This document shows positions 17,127 through 26,119 of a stretch of 64,000 bases of DNA, piece after piece. The position numbers were made by a program, and so were the translations under genes. Origin of the DNA: Falsigemmobacter faecalis. Its GTDB lineage: Bacteria; Pseudomonadota; Alphaproteobacteria; Rhodobacterales; Rhodobacteraceae. The DNA lies in the NCBI RefSeq assembly GCF_003863335.1, contig NZ_RRAZ01000016.1, positions 1,378 to 65,377 on the forward strand, given 5' to 3'. How positions within the stretch are numbered: the first letter of the stretch is position 1; every line of letters starts with the position of its first letter. The notes below the pieces were generated by a model. That model was not told the DNA's origin, made no database searches, and worked only from the letters and a program-made list of their open reading frames with translations.

Positions 17127-17555
17127 ATGACCGAATTTACTCCGCTTTTGTCCATGACCGGAGGCGCCCTGATCGGGTTCGCAGCCGTGCTCCTGATGGC
17201 TTTTCACGGCCGGATCGCCGGGATCAGCGGCATGTTGCAGGGTCTCCTGCCGCCTTTTGCCAAGGATTGGGGCTGGCGAGCGGCCTTCCTGGGCGGTGCG
17301 ATTGCCGCTCCCGTGCTGATTGCCGCTCTGACCGGATGGCGGCCTGAGTTTGTGGCCCCCACGCCGAACCTCTGGCTCGTAATCGGCGGGTTGATCGTGG
17401 GTGTGGGCGTGCAATTCGCCTCGGGCTGCACCTCGGGGCATGGCGTCTGCGGCATGTCGCGGCTCTCGATACGCTCGATCCTCGCTACGCTGACCTTCAT
17501 GTTTTCGACCGGCGTCACCGTTTACGTCGTGCGCCACATCCTCGGAGGGTTCTGA
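17127..17555 (+). CDS. YeeE/YedE family membrane protein, first half-transporter
   Basis: A 142-residue protein with four hydrophobic segments and the family motif FASGCTSGHGVCGMSR. The conserved cysteine in that motif lies in the channel of YeeE-type thiosulfate or sulfur transporters. With the next gene it forms the two-part version (PmpA/PmpB-like) of a full-length YeeE. It probably moves a sulfur species across the inner membrane as part of the persulfide response. Confidence 0.87.
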   Translation: MTEFTPLLSMTGGALIGFAAVLLMAFHGRIAGISGMLQGLLPPFAKDWGWRAAFLGGAIAAPVLIAALTGWRPEFVAPTPNLWLVIGGLIVGVGVQFASGCTSGHGVCGMSRLSIRSILATLTFMFSTGVTVYVVRHILGGF

Positions 17556-17556
17556 G

Positions 17557-17967
17557 ATGCAGATCCTGATTGCAGCCGTCATCGGCCTGATTTTCGGTGC
17601 GGGCATCACCCTTGGCGGCATGATCAACCCGGCCAAAGTGCTGAACTTCTTTGATATTGCCGGCACATGGGATCCGTCTTTGGCCTTTGTGATGGGTTCT
17701 GCGCTGATTGTGACCGCCACCGGCTACCGCCTAGTCTGGAAGCGCCCCGCACCGGTCTTTGAGGCGAAGTTCCAGGTGCCGACCCGCAAAGACATCGATC
17801 CGGCCCTGCTCGGCGGCGCGGCCCTGTTTGGTGTGGGCTGGGGGATTGCCGGCTTTTGCCCCGGTGGCGCAATCCCGGCGCTTGGTCTCTTCGAGCCGCA
17901 GGCGTTTCTCTTTGTCGGCTCCATGCTGGCGGGGCTCTATCTCGCCAAAACCCTTCGCAAATCCTGA
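17557..17967 (+). CDS. YeeE/YedE (DUF6691) family membrane protein, second half-transporter
   Basis: A 136-residue protein with four hydrophobic segments and the motifs GAGITLGGMINPAKVLNF and GWGIAGFCPGGAIPALG. The cysteine in GFCPGG matches the functional Cys of the family. It starts one base after the previous stop, so the pair is coupled and probably assembles as one transporter. Confidence 0.87.
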   Translation: MQILIAAVIGLIFGAGITLGGMINPAKVLNFFDIAGTWDPSLAFVMGSALIVTATGYRLVWKRPAPVFEAKFQVPTRKDIDPALLGGAALFGVGWGIAGFCPGGAIPALGLFEPQAFLFVGSMLAGLYLAKTLRKS

Positions 17968-17983
17968 TCTGAAAGTCTGAGAG

Positions 17984-19729
17984 ATGTCGCGTCTGTCCAA
18001 ATACCTGCCTATCCTGACCTGGTCGCGCAGCTACGACAGCGCGACGCTTTCCGCCGATCTTCTGGCGGCGGTGATCGTCACCATCATGCTGATCCCGCAA
18101 AGCCTCGCTTATGCCATGCTCGCAGGTCTGCCGCCCGAGGTGGGGCTTTACGCCTCGATCCTGCCGCTGGTGGCCTATGCAATTTTCGGCACGTCCAAAA
18201 CTCTGGCCGTCGGGCCGGTGGCGGTGGTCTCGCTGATGACGGCCTCAGCCGTGGGGCAGATCGCAGCGGGAGGCACCGCGGATTACGCCACCGCGGCCGT
18301 CATGCTGGCGCTGCTCTCGGGTGCTATGCTGCTCGCCATGGGTGTGCTGCGTCTGGGCTTTCTGGCGAATTTCCTGTCGCATCCCGTCATCTCGGGATTC
18401 ATCACGGCGGCGGGTCTGCTGATCACGGTGGGGCAGATCAAACATATCTTGGGCGTTGCAGGCGGGGGGGAGCATTTCTTTGACACCCTTCTGGCGCTGG
18501 CAGGCCAGATCGGCGCAGCAAATCCGGTCACCCTTGCCATCGGGCTTGGCGCTCTGGCTGCCCTTTACTGGGCGCGCAAGGGGATGGTGGGACTGCTGAC
18601 GCGCATGGGGCTGGGCAAAGCCTTGGCCCAGATGCTGGCCAAAGCCGCCCCGATCCTGGTGGTGGCGGTGACATCGCTGCTGACCTGGCGCTTTGATCTG
18701 GGGACCCTAGGCCTGCGCATCGTGGGCGATGTGCCCGCCGGACTGCCGCTGCCTACGTTGCCCGCGCTGAACCTTGGGCTGATAGAAGCGCTGTGGATGC
18801 CCGCTCTTCTGATCTCGGTCGTGGGCTTTGTCGAGAGCGTCTCGGTCGCGCAGACCCTTGCCGCCAAACGGCGCGAGCGAATAGAGCCGGATCAGGAACT
18901 GATCGGGCTGGGCGCGGCCAATCTCGCCTCGGGGCTGGCAGCAGGCTTTCCGGTCACCGGTGGCCTTGCCCGCTCAGTTGTGAACTTTGAGGCCGGGGCC
19001 CGCACCCCTGCGGCGGGCGTCTTTACTGCCATCGGGATTGCGCTGGCGGCGATGTTCCTGACGCCTGCGCTTTACTATCTGCCCCAGGCCGTGCTGGCCG
19101 CGACCATCATTCTAGCGGTGCTGACGCTGGTGGATCTAGGTTCAATCCGGCGCAGCTTCCGCTATTCGCGCCCCGATTTTGCCGCCCAGATGGCAACCAT
19201 TCTGGTCACGCTGGGCTGGGGGGTCGAGGCTGGGCTGATCGCGGGCGTCAGCCTCTCGATCGGGCTATACCTGTGGCGCTCGTCGCGGCCCCATATGGCC
19301 ATCGTGGGCCAGGTGCCCGGGACCGAGCATTACCGCAATATCGACCGCCATGAGGTCCTGACCTGCGAAGGTGTCCTCTCGATCCGCGTGGACGAAAGCC
19401 TTTACTTCGCCAATGCCCGTGCGTTGGAGGATCGGATCAGCGCCGAAGTCGCCGCGAGGCCAGGCTTGCGCCATGTGGTGCTGATGGCCTCGGCCATTAA
19501 CGAGATTGATGCCTCGGCGCTCGACAGCCTTTTGTCGATCAATGAGCGGCTGAGCGAGGCGGGGATCACTTTCCACCTCTCGGAGGTCAAGGGTCCGATG
19601 ATGGACCGCCTGCAACGATCCGATTTCCTCAGCTGTCTGACGGGACAGGTGCACCTGAGTCATCATGCTGCCTGCTGTGCGATCCGGGGTGGCTGCACGC
19701 CGCGGGTCGGGGCCATCGGAAGGGCTTAA
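17984..19729 (+). CDS. SulP-family anion permease with STAS domain
   Basis: A 581-residue inner-membrane transporter. The SLC26/SulP signature PQSLAYAMLAGLPPEVGLYAS is near residue 35, and about eleven to twelve hydrophobic segments run to about 420. A cytosolic STAS domain follows (about 440-550, with INEIDASALDSLLSI). In BigR-type operons this gene is thought to export sulfite or sulfate formed by the dioxygenase. The last residues, rich in Cys and Arg after HHAACCAIRGGC, are unusual. The stop codon overlaps the regulatory box of dsbD. Confidence 0.88.
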   Translation: MSRLSKYLPILTWSRSYDSATLSADLLAAVIVTIMLIPQSLAYAMLAGLPPEVGLYASILPLVAYAIFGTSKTLAVGPVAVVSLMTASAVGQIAAGGTADYATAAVMLALLSGAMLLAMGVLRLGFLANFLSHPVISGFITAAGLLITVGQIKHILGVAGGGEHFFDTLLALAGQIGAANPVTLAIGLGALAALYWARKGMVGLLTRMGLGKALAQMLAKAAPILVVAVTSLLTWRFDLGTLGLRIVGDVPAGLPLPTLPALNLGLIEALWMPALLISVVGFVESVSVAQTLAAKRRERIEPDQELIGLGAANLASGLAAGFPVTGGLARSVVNFEAGARTPAAGVFTAIGIALAAMFLTPALYYLPQAVLAATIILAVLTLVDLGSIRRSFRYSRPDFAAQMATILVTLGWGVEAGLIAGVSLSIGLYLWRSSRPHMAIVGQVPGTEHYRNIDRHEVLTCEGVLSIRVDESLYFANARALEDRISAEVAARPGLRHVVLMASAINEIDASALDSLLSINERLSEAGITFHLSEVKGPMMDRLQRSDFLSCLTGQVHLSHHAACCAIRGGCTPRVGAIGRA

Positions 19730-19741
19730 GTTTGGGTTAAG
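19725..19741. promoter_or_regulatory. PmrA-like box CTTAAG-N5-GTTAAG upstream of dsbD
   Basis: A direct repeat with an 11-base period, ending 22 bases before the dsbD start and overlapping the sulP stop. It is the third occurrence of the motif in this locus, which suggests dsbD and the two following genes are switched on by the two-component system at 13.0-15.1 kb. Confidence 0.55.
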
Positions 19742-19763
19742 TCCAGAGGTTCAAAGGGGGCGC

Positions 19764-21446
19764 ATGATGATATTGCGCCCCCTTTTGCTTTTCACCGCCC
19801 TTTGGCTTGCTGCCGCCCAGGGCGCTCTTGCCAACCCCATTCAACGCCTGAGCGACGGGCCGCTGCGCCCGGACCAGGCCTTTCGCTATGAGGTGATCCC
19901 CGGCGCAGAGGGGCAGGCGCAGATCCGCTGGATCATTGCGCCAGGCTATTATCTTTACCGCGATAACTTCACCGCCCGCGACAGCACGGGCAACGATCTT
20001 GCGCTGCAGACACCCGCCGGAGAGATCCGCGAGGATCTGAATTTCGGCGCGGTTGAGGTCTATCCCCGCGATATGACCCTGAGCATGAGCGGGGCCTACG
20101 GGCCCGTCACCTTGGGCTGGCAGGGCTGTCAGGACGATGGCATCTGCTATGCGCCCCAGAGCGCGATGATTGAGCTCCCGGGAACCGCCGCTGCCACCAC
20201 CCCCGAGGCCGCCCCGCTGACTGAGGTCGAGATCCTCAGGTCCAAAGGCGGTATCCTTTGGGTGCTTGCGGGCTTTGCGGGCCTCGGGCTTTTGCTCTCC
20301 TTCACCCCCTGCAGCTTTCCCATGCTGCCAGTGCTCTGGGCCATGCTGGGCGGTGCGCCTGCAGGCTCGCGACGGGCGGTGGGGATTGCGGTGTTCTACG
20401 TCGCAGGCATGGCGGCGGGTTTTGCCATGATCGGGGCGCTGGCAGGATTTATGGGCGCGGGGTTACAATTCTGGCTGCAACAGCCGGTGGTGATCCTCTT
20501 GGTCGCTGCGCTCTTTGCCATCCTGGCTGCGGCCTCGCTGGAGCTGATCCCACTGAAAATGCCCGCGGCGGTGACGCAGCGTCTGCAGGTCATGGGCGGG
20601 CGCGGATCGCTGGCCGGGGCCGGGCTTGCGGGTCTGGCCTCGGTGCTGATCCTGGGGCCTTGCGTGACCGCGCCGCTGGCGGGGGCGCTGCTTTATATCG
20701 CGCGCAGCGGTGATGTGGCGCTTGGGGCGGCGGCGCTTGCCATGCTGGGGCTTGGGCAAGGCCTGCCGCTGATGGCTCTCGCGCTATTTGGCCGACAGGT
20801 GCTGCCCAAAAGCGGGGCCTGGCTCGGGGCCAGTCGGATCGCCTTTGCAGCCCTTCTGGCGGGGATGGCGGTCTGGCTGGCGGCGCGGGTGCTGCCGGGC
20901 CCGGTCGGGTTGTCCCTTTGGGCGCTGTTGGGCTTTGCCCTGGCCGCGGTTGTCTGGGGGCCAGACTGGCCGCGCCGCTTCGGGGGCATGCTGTTCTTCG
21001 CTTTGGGTCTTTTGCAACTTGCGGGCGCAGGCTCCGGCGGCTCAGACCCCCTGCGGCCTTTGGTCTTTGCTTCCCCCCTGGCCTCTGTCACCCCTTCACA
21101 GGTCGTGCGTAGTCCGGCTGAACTCAGGACCGCGCTGGCGGCGGCTGAGGGCCCGGTGCGGGCGGTTTATGTCACGGCTGACTGGTGCGTGATCTGCAAG
21201 GGGCTTGAGCGGGATGTCTTTCCCCGGCCCGCCGTGCAGCAGGCCCTGGCAGACCTGCCTTTTATCAAGGCCGATGTCACGGATTTTAGCGGCGAGGGTG
21301 GCGCGCTGGCGGAGGCTTTAGGTGTTATCGGCCCGCCGACGCTGGTCTTTCTGACTGACCAGGGCAAGGAACGCACCGCGCTGCGATTGACCGGCAGCTT
21401 CACCGCAGAGGCCCTCACGGACGCCCTGAGAAAAGCCAAAGAATGA
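19764..21446 (+). CDS. dsbD: DsbD thiol:disulfide interchange protein
   Basis: A 560-residue inner-membrane electron carrier that passes reducing power from cytosolic thioredoxin to periplasmic partners. It has a signal peptide, then a periplasmic alpha domain with the Cys pair GCQDDGICY. The eight-helix core has cysteines in FTPCSFPMLP and LGPCVTAPLAG. A C-terminal thioredoxin domain follows, with TADWCVICK. All three redox modules are intact. The ATG at 19764 follows AAGGGGG closely and begins the signal; the frame is open from 19665. It overlaps the next gene by four bases. Confidence 0.92.
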   Translation: MMILRPLLLFTALWLAAAQGALANPIQRLSDGPLRPDQAFRYEVIPGAEGQAQIRWIIAPGYYLYRDNFTARDSTGNDLALQTPAGEIREDLNFGAVEVYPRDMTLSMSGAYGPVTLGWQGCQDDGICYAPQSAMIELPGTAAATTPEAAPLTEVEILRSKGGILWVLAGFAGLGLLLSFTPCSFPMLPVLWAMLGGAPAGSRRAVGIAVFYVAGMAAGFAMIGALAGFMGAGLQFWLQQPVVILLVAALFAILAAASLELIPLKMPAAVTQRLQVMGGRGSLAGAGLAGLASVLILGPCVTAPLAGALLYIARSGDVALGAAALAMLGLGQGLPLMALALFGRQVLPKSGAWLGASRIAFAALLAGMAVWLAARVLPGPVGLSLWALLGFALAAVVWGPDWPRRFGGMLFFALGLLQLAGAGSGGSDPLRPLVFASPLASVTPSQVVRSPAELRTALAAAEGPVRAVYVTADWCVICKGLERDVFPRPAVQQALADLPFIKADVTDFSGEGGALAEALGVIGPPTLVFLTDQGKERTALRLTGSFTAEALTDALRKAKE

Positions 21447-22237
21447 CGGATTTTGCCCTTGGTCCCTTCCTGATGTCCGGTGAACGGCTGATCTGGATCC
21501 TCGCGACGCTGGTTCTTTGGGTCGCAGCGGCGCTGGTCAGCCGCAAGGGGCGGCCCGATCTGAATCCCTGGGCCTTTCGGGCGGCGCTCGCGGGTCTGGT
21601 GGGCGCGCGGCTGGGCTTCGTGGCGCAGAATGCCGATGTCTATCAGGCGGATCCTCTGAGCATTTTTGCGATCTGGCAGGGCGGTTTTGCACTTTGGGGC
21701 GGTGTGGCGGGCTTTGCCGCCATGACGCTGCCGCTGATGTGGCGCAGGCGCGAGATGACGCCGTGGATCGCCGCCTCCACGCTTCCGGCTCTGACCATCC
21801 TGTTTATCCTGGGGCAGCTGCTACGCGCTCATGAGCAGTTTTTGCCGCAGGACCGGCCGTTCATTGATTTGGCCGGCACGCAGATGACCCTTGAAGGGCC
21901 TGCGGTGGTGAACCTTTGGGCCACCTGGTGCCCGCCCTGTCGGCGCGAAATGCCGATGATGGTCGAAGAGGCCCAGGCCAATCCCGATCTGCCGATCTAT
22001 TTTGTGAACCAGGGCGAAAGCCCCGAAAAAATCCGCCAATACCTCAGCTCTGCGGGTCTGGTCATGACCCCGGTCCTGGACCCTTCGCTGGGACTGATGG
22101 CACAAACGGGCATTCTGGGACTGCCCGCTACCCTCTTCGTTGATGCCGAAGGGCGCGTGACCCGCGCTCACATCGGCGAAATTTCCCGCGCTGCTCTGCG
22201 GCAGGGCATATCTGATCTGAAAAAGGGAACCCCGTGA
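21443..22237 (+). CDS. Membrane-anchored TlpA-like thioredoxin with an Lgt-like membrane part
   Basis: A 264-residue protein. The first 130 residues hold three to four hydrophobic helices with spacing and motifs (VGARLGFV, WQGGFALWGGVAGF) resembling the membrane region of prolipoprotein diacylglyceryl transferase. The catalytic Lgt signature HGGLIG is not evident. Residues about 140-264 form a TlpA/ResA thioredoxin domain with WATWCPPCRREMP. The likely role is to receive electrons from the co-transcribed DsbD and reduce periplasmic disulfides, as in ScsD-type proteins. The fusion is uncommon enough to note. Confidence 0.82.
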   Translation: MTDFALGPFLMSGERLIWILATLVLWVAAALVSRKGRPDLNPWAFRAALAGLVGARLGFVAQNADVYQADPLSIFAIWQGGFALWGGVAGFAAMTLPLMWRRREMTPWIAASTLPALTILFILGQLLRAHEQFLPQDRPFIDLAGTQMTLEGPAVVNLWATWCPPCRREMPMMVEEAQANPDLPIYFVNQGESPEKIRQYLSSAGLVMTPVLDPSLGLMAQTGILGLPATLFVDAEGRVTRAHIGEISRAALRQGISDLKKGTP

Positions 22238-22953
22238 TGCTACGCCGTCCTTTCCTGCCGGGCACGGCCCCCGGGCTGCTGTTTTTGGTGCTCGCGGCCT
22301 GTGCCGCGCCACAGCCGCCCGAGCCACCGCCTGCGCCCGCGCATCTGACGCCCGAGGTGCTGGCGCATTACGGCAGCCGCCCCGATGGCGAGGTGGAACT
22401 ACCCGCAGTGCCTGCGCGCTATCTGTCTCCCGAGAACCTGCGCCAGGAGGTGAACTTTATCACTGATGAGCGCCCGGGCACCGTGATCGTCGATCCCTGG
22501 ACTCGGCATCTTTACTATGTGCTGCCAGAGAACCGTGCCGTCCGCTACCGCGTGGCGGTGGGGGATGAGGGGCGGGCCTTCTCGGGCCAGGCGACCATCC
22601 CTTACAGCCGTTCTTGGCCGTCCTGGCGCCCGACTGAAAATATGATCCGGGAGTTTCCAGACCAATATGGTCCGCTGAGAGGCGGCATGGATGGCGGGTT
22701 GATGAACCCGCTCGGCGCGAGGGCGCTTTATCTGCATCGCGGCGGGAAAGACACATTCTACCGCATCCATGGCACTTCGGATGTGACTTCCATCGGCAAT
22801 GCCACCTCAGCGGGCTGCATCCGCATGTTCCATCAGGATGTGATTGAGTTGGAGACGCTGGTGAAATCAGGCGCGAAGGTCGTGGTTCTCACCGAAGAAC
22901 AATCAGATGACCTTTCTGCGCGGCAAGGGAGTAGTCCAAAGTTGGGCAGCTGA
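22237..22953 (+). CDS. L,D-transpeptidase lipoprotein
   Basis: A 238-residue protein with a lipoprotein signal (VLAAC lipobox, Cys about 23) and a proline-rich linker. The YkuD domain ends with RIHGTSDVTSIGNATSAGCIRMF, giving catalytic Cys in SAGC and the upstream His. It probably modifies peptidoglycan from the membrane face of the periplasm. The ATG overlaps the preceding stop (TGATG), so it is the last gene of the dsbD operon. A second enzyme of this class lies at 11.0 kb under a similar regulatory box. Confidence 0.88.
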   Translation: MLRRPFLPGTAPGLLFLVLAACAAPQPPEPPPAPAHLTPEVLAHYGSRPDGEVELPAVPARYLSPENLRQEVNFITDERPGTVIVDPWTRHLYYVLPENRAVRYRVAVGDEGRAFSGQATIPYSRSWPSWRPTENMIREFPDQYGPLRGGMDGGLMNPLGARALYLHRGGKDTFYRIHGTSDVTSIGNATSAGCIRMFHQDVIELETLVKSGAKVVVLTEEQSDDLSARQGSSPKLGS

Positions 22954-22965
22954 TCAGCTCGGGTC

Positions 22966-23792
22966 CGGACCCATTGATTAGGCAATGATTTCATGGAGCA
23001 GGCTCTTGTCAGGAGGCCTGCTTCATCAGTGATCTTTTCTGGCTCAGTGGTGAGAAAATGGTGCGTCTTAAGCCGTTTTTTCCGAAGTCCCACGCCCGCT
23101 CTCGCGCTGATGACCGCCGTATTTTGAGTGGTATTATTTTCATAAATCGCAACAGTTTACGCTGTAAGGATGCTCCGGCTGAATTTGCCCCTGTGAAGAA
23201 CCTTTATAACCGCTGGAAGCGATGGGGAGACACGGCGTGTTCGCGCGCATGATGCTGGGGCTGGCGCAGGTAGATGCCATCCGACCACCTTGATGATCGA
23301 TGCGACTTATCTGAAGGTCCATCGAACCGCGTCGAGCCTCCGGCTGAGAAAGGAGGGTGCGGGCGCCTGATCGGCCGCACGAAAGCCGGCGCCAACACGA
23401 AAATGCATGCTCTGACCGATCGAAATGGCAAACCCCTGCGCTACTTTCTGAGCGCGGTCCAGGTCAGCGGCTACACCGGCGCAACAGATCTGTTCTGCTC
23501 GTTTCCTGAAGCCGATTTCCTGCTCGCAGATCGGGGGTATGATGCCGATTAGTTCAGAGATGCCCTGAAAAACAAAGGGATTACGCCCTCTATCCCTGGA
23601 AGAAAGTCTCGGGGAACACCGATCAAACATGTCCGGAGGCGCTATCGCCGCCGCGGCTGAATCGAGATGACGTTTGGAGACTGAAGGATTGGAGATGTGT
23701 CGCTACACGCTACGACAGGTGCCCCAAAGTATTCCTAAAGGCAATTATCCTCGCAGCTACCGTATTGTTCTGGTTATGATTCCTGACCCTAG
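22966..23792 (+). pseudogene. IS5-family (IS427-like) remnant, copy 2
   Basis: A near full-length but decayed element of about 830 bases. The left end has GGACCCATTGATTAGGC, and the right end GATTCCTGACCCTAG is its rough inverse. The transposase is readable in pieces on the plus strand: LFWLSGEKMVRLKPFFP; then MIDATYLKVHRTASSLR; then after a frameshift GRTKAGANTKMHALTD, FLLADRGYDAD with an in-frame stop, and a scrambled C-terminus ending RLKDWR. Several stops and shifts make it inactive. Confidence 0.88.
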
Positions 23793-23891
23793 GCACTATA
23801 AATGGCTCTGACACTATCGGTGCGGCCGACTTCGATGAGGTCAGCGATGCCGAGAAGGCCGCACAGATATCGGTCCGTAGGGGCGTGGGCC

Positions 23892-24278
23892 CTATTGCTG
23901 GATGGATTCTAGATAGCGCGTTAGCTCAACCAAGCGTTTGGGGGTGGGGGTAATTGTGCCATCACCTGCATCAAAAGGCACACTTTCACCTTCAAGCAAC
24001 TGGCCGAATTCGGGCATGTCCGAAGCGGATCGGCCCATCGTATAGCCGTAAATCTTGCCCATCACCTGAAGACGCGGGAAGGTGCCGCCATTCTTGCTCG
24101 ACAGCGTAGTCAGATTGGTGGCCTTGACCCCCGCGATGCCCGCTCCATCCGCGCCATGACAGCCTGCGCAATACGTCGCGAAATCGGACTCGGCCCGATT
24201 GTTCTGGGGTAGCGGCGCGCAGGCTGCCAGCACGGCCAGCCCCGCTGCGCCCAAGCCGACACTCAAAGTCCACTTCAT
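23892..24278 (-). CDS. Small c-type cytochrome, lipoprotein-like
   Basis: A 128-residue protein with a lipoprotein-like signal (GLAVLAACAP), one haem motif CAGCH near residue 37 and a likely distal Met ligand in the MGRSASDMPEF segment. It would carry electrons in the periplasm. The ATG at 24278 is preferred because GGAGAG lies directly upstream. It follows an SDR dehydrogenase gene on the same strand with a 130-base gap, so the two may form an electron-transfer pair. No quinone or flavin partner is nearby. Confidence 0.85.
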   Translation of the reverse strand: MKWTLSVGLGAAGLAVLAACAPLPQNNRAESDFATYCAGCHGADGAGIAGVKATNLTTLSSKNGGTFPRLQVMGKIYGYTMGRSASDMPEFGQLLEGESVPFDAGDGTITPTPKRLVELTRYLESIQQ

Positions 24279-24411
24279 ATCGCTCTCCATTTGTCCTTTG
24301 GTCTCCGACCCTTTGGCAGCTCGCCTTGCCGCGCGTAACCCCGCGCTGGCCGGTCTGGGCTAAGTGGCGCCGCCTATCGCCCCCGCTCAGTCTCGGCGGC
24401 GCGCTTGCGGA

Positions 24412-25194
24412 TCAATATTTGTTAGACTGCCCGCCATCGATCTCAATCACGGTTCCATTGATGAACTGCGCCTCGCCCGACAGCAAAAACGCGGTCAGCG
24501 CGGCGACTTCCTCCGGCTTACCGAACCGGCGCATCGGGTTCGGCTCTACGAACGTCTTGCCCACGCTTTCCCAATCTTCGCCCCCCATTTGCCGCAACGA
24601 GGCCTCAACCATGGGTGTCATAATCGCCCCTGGCGCGATTGCATTGATCTGAATGCCAAACTGGCCGTATTCGACGGCGCTGTTGCGTGTCAGCCCGACG
24701 ACGCCATGTTTGCTTGCAGCATAGCCCGACTGATGCCCCACCCCGCGAATGCCGCCAACCGAGGCGCAATTCACGATGGCGCCATGGCCCTGACGACGCA
24801 TCACCTTCAACACCTCGGCCATACCGAAGAACACGCCGTCGAGGTTAACCGAGATCACCCGATGGAATTCCTCGGCCCCGAAATCTTCGGTCAGGTTTTG
24901 GCGGCCTTCGATGCCGGCATTGTTGAAAAATCCGTCGATGCGACCGAAGCGCTGCAGGGTCTGCGCGACATAGGCTTGAACCTGTGAGAGCTGCGCCACA
25001 TCGGCGGCGACAGTCACAGTCTCGGATCCCGCAGGAAGCGAGCGCACGGCGGCTGCCATGCCTTCGGGCGTCAGATCAACGAGTGCTAGTTTGGCACCCT
25101 CGGTCGCCAAGCGCTGAGCGGTCGCAAGCCCAAGACCCGAGGCGGCGCCGGTGATGAGGATAACTTTACCTTCAAAACGCTGCGTGTTGGACAT
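24412..25194 (-). CDS. Short-chain dehydrogenase/reductase
   Basis: A 260-residue classical SDR with the cofactor loop TGAASGLG (residues 15-22), an acidic residue after beta-2 (VDLTPE) that favours NAD, the NNAG motif, the catalytic Ser in CASVGG and YxxxK in GYAASKHG. The C-terminal INGTVIEIDGG is typical. The substrate cannot be read from sequence. The upstream region carries an FNR-type site shared with the divergent truncated haemoglobin. Confidence 0.88.
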   Translation of the reverse strand: MSNTQRFEGKVILITGAASGLGLATAQRLATEGAKLALVDLTPEGMAAAVRSLPAGSETVTVAADVAQLSQVQAYVAQTLQRFGRIDGFFNNAGIEGRQNLTEDFGAEEFHRVISVNLDGVFFGMAEVLKVMRRQGHGAIVNCASVGGIRGVGHQSGYAASKHGVVGLTRNSAVEYGQFGIQINAIAPGAIMTPMVEASLRQMGGEDWESVGKTFVEPNPMRRFGKPEEVAALTAFLLSGEAQFINGTVIEIDGGQSNKY

Positions 25195-25603
25195 GAAGAG
25201 CTCCTTTCACTCCTTTATGATCAAGCCGGGGCGGCTCGCCCGCGCCAGCACTTCAGCGGCCTGAATGCTCGGCAACAGGTAACGCCTAAAGGAAAGCTAC
25301 CACGATGCCGACGCTACCAGCGGGCCGTGATACGCTGGACATACAATACCCTCCCGACCCCGGGTGCTCTTATGGCGAGGACGGGGACATAGGCGCACGA
25401 TCATACGGATCCGAAACTATAGATATGACGCAGATCAATTTCATCTAGCGAAAATTCCGCTACACGTCGGGCCGCCAAGATCCGATAAATGGATTTGGCA
25501 CATCTCTGATGTGAGTTCAGAAATCTTATGATGGTCGGGTCATGTTAGAAGCCATGCGCAGAGGAAACACTCGTGACACAGAGGCAGGTGAAAGGGGGCC
25601 AGC
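25195..25603. other. Divergent intergenic region with an FNR-type site
   Basis: About 400 bases between the SDR gene and the truncated haemoglobin gene, with no credible coding frame. The one recognisable element is the FNR-like palindrome at 25425-25438. Confidence 0.5.
25425..25438. promoter_or_regulatory. FNR/FnrL/Dnr-type box (TTGATCTGCGTCAT on the minus strand)
   Basis: Matches the TTGAT-N4-ATCAA consensus with one substitution in the second half. It is identical at 13 of 14 positions to the site at 26983-26996 before the P-type ATPase. It lies between divergent promoters, about 165 bases from the haemoglobin start. Confidence 0.5.
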
Positions 25604-25996
25604 ATGAATGCGCGTAGGTTTGAGATTACCGCCGAAGAAATCGGAGTGGTGGTCGCGCGCTTTTACGCAGACATTCGCCACCATCCAGTTCTTGGGCCAG
25701 TATTTGCACGGCACGTCACGGATTGGTCAGAGCATGAAAGCAGGATCATGTCTTTCTGGCGTAACGCGATCCTGCGCGAACAGGGCTACGATGGAAACCC
25801 CATGATCGTTCACAAAAAGGCAGGAGACATACGCGCCGAGATGTTTCCAATATGGCTGGACCTCTTTGATAAAGTGCTGGCTGCTAACCTCACAATCGAT
25901 CAGGCCCACAATTGGTCAGCCCTCGCGCACCGGATTGGCAAGGGCCTCAGCTATGGGCTTGTGCAGGCTGGCGATCCCCCAAACCTCCGCCGCTGA
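25604..25996 (+). CDS. Group III truncated haemoglobin
   Basis: A 130-residue 2-over-2 globin. The B-helix FYADIRHHPVLGPVF, the central WSEHESRIMSFWRNAIL and the proximal-His region VHKKAG...MFPIWLDLF match group III (P-type) truncated haemoglobins. These bind oxygen or nitric oxide and are usually linked to microaerobic or nitrosative stress. The FNR-type site upstream supports oxygen-responsive expression. The gene stands alone on the plus strand. Confidence 0.88.
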   Translation: MNARRFEITAEEIGVVVARFYADIRHHPVLGPVFARHVTDWSEHESRIMSFWRNAILREQGYDGNPMIVHKKAGDIRAEMFPIWLDLFDKVLAANLTIDQAHNWSALAHRIGKGLSYGLVQAGDPPNLRR

Positions 25997-26119
25997 CAGA
26001 GAGGCAGCCGTTTCATCAGCCAAATCTTCGACAATGCCAGAGCCGTTAAGCCGGGCCCTTTTGAACTCTAAAATACCTTTCCCCCGATCCCCAGGAAGGG
26101 GGGATAGCCCCCTGCCTGC

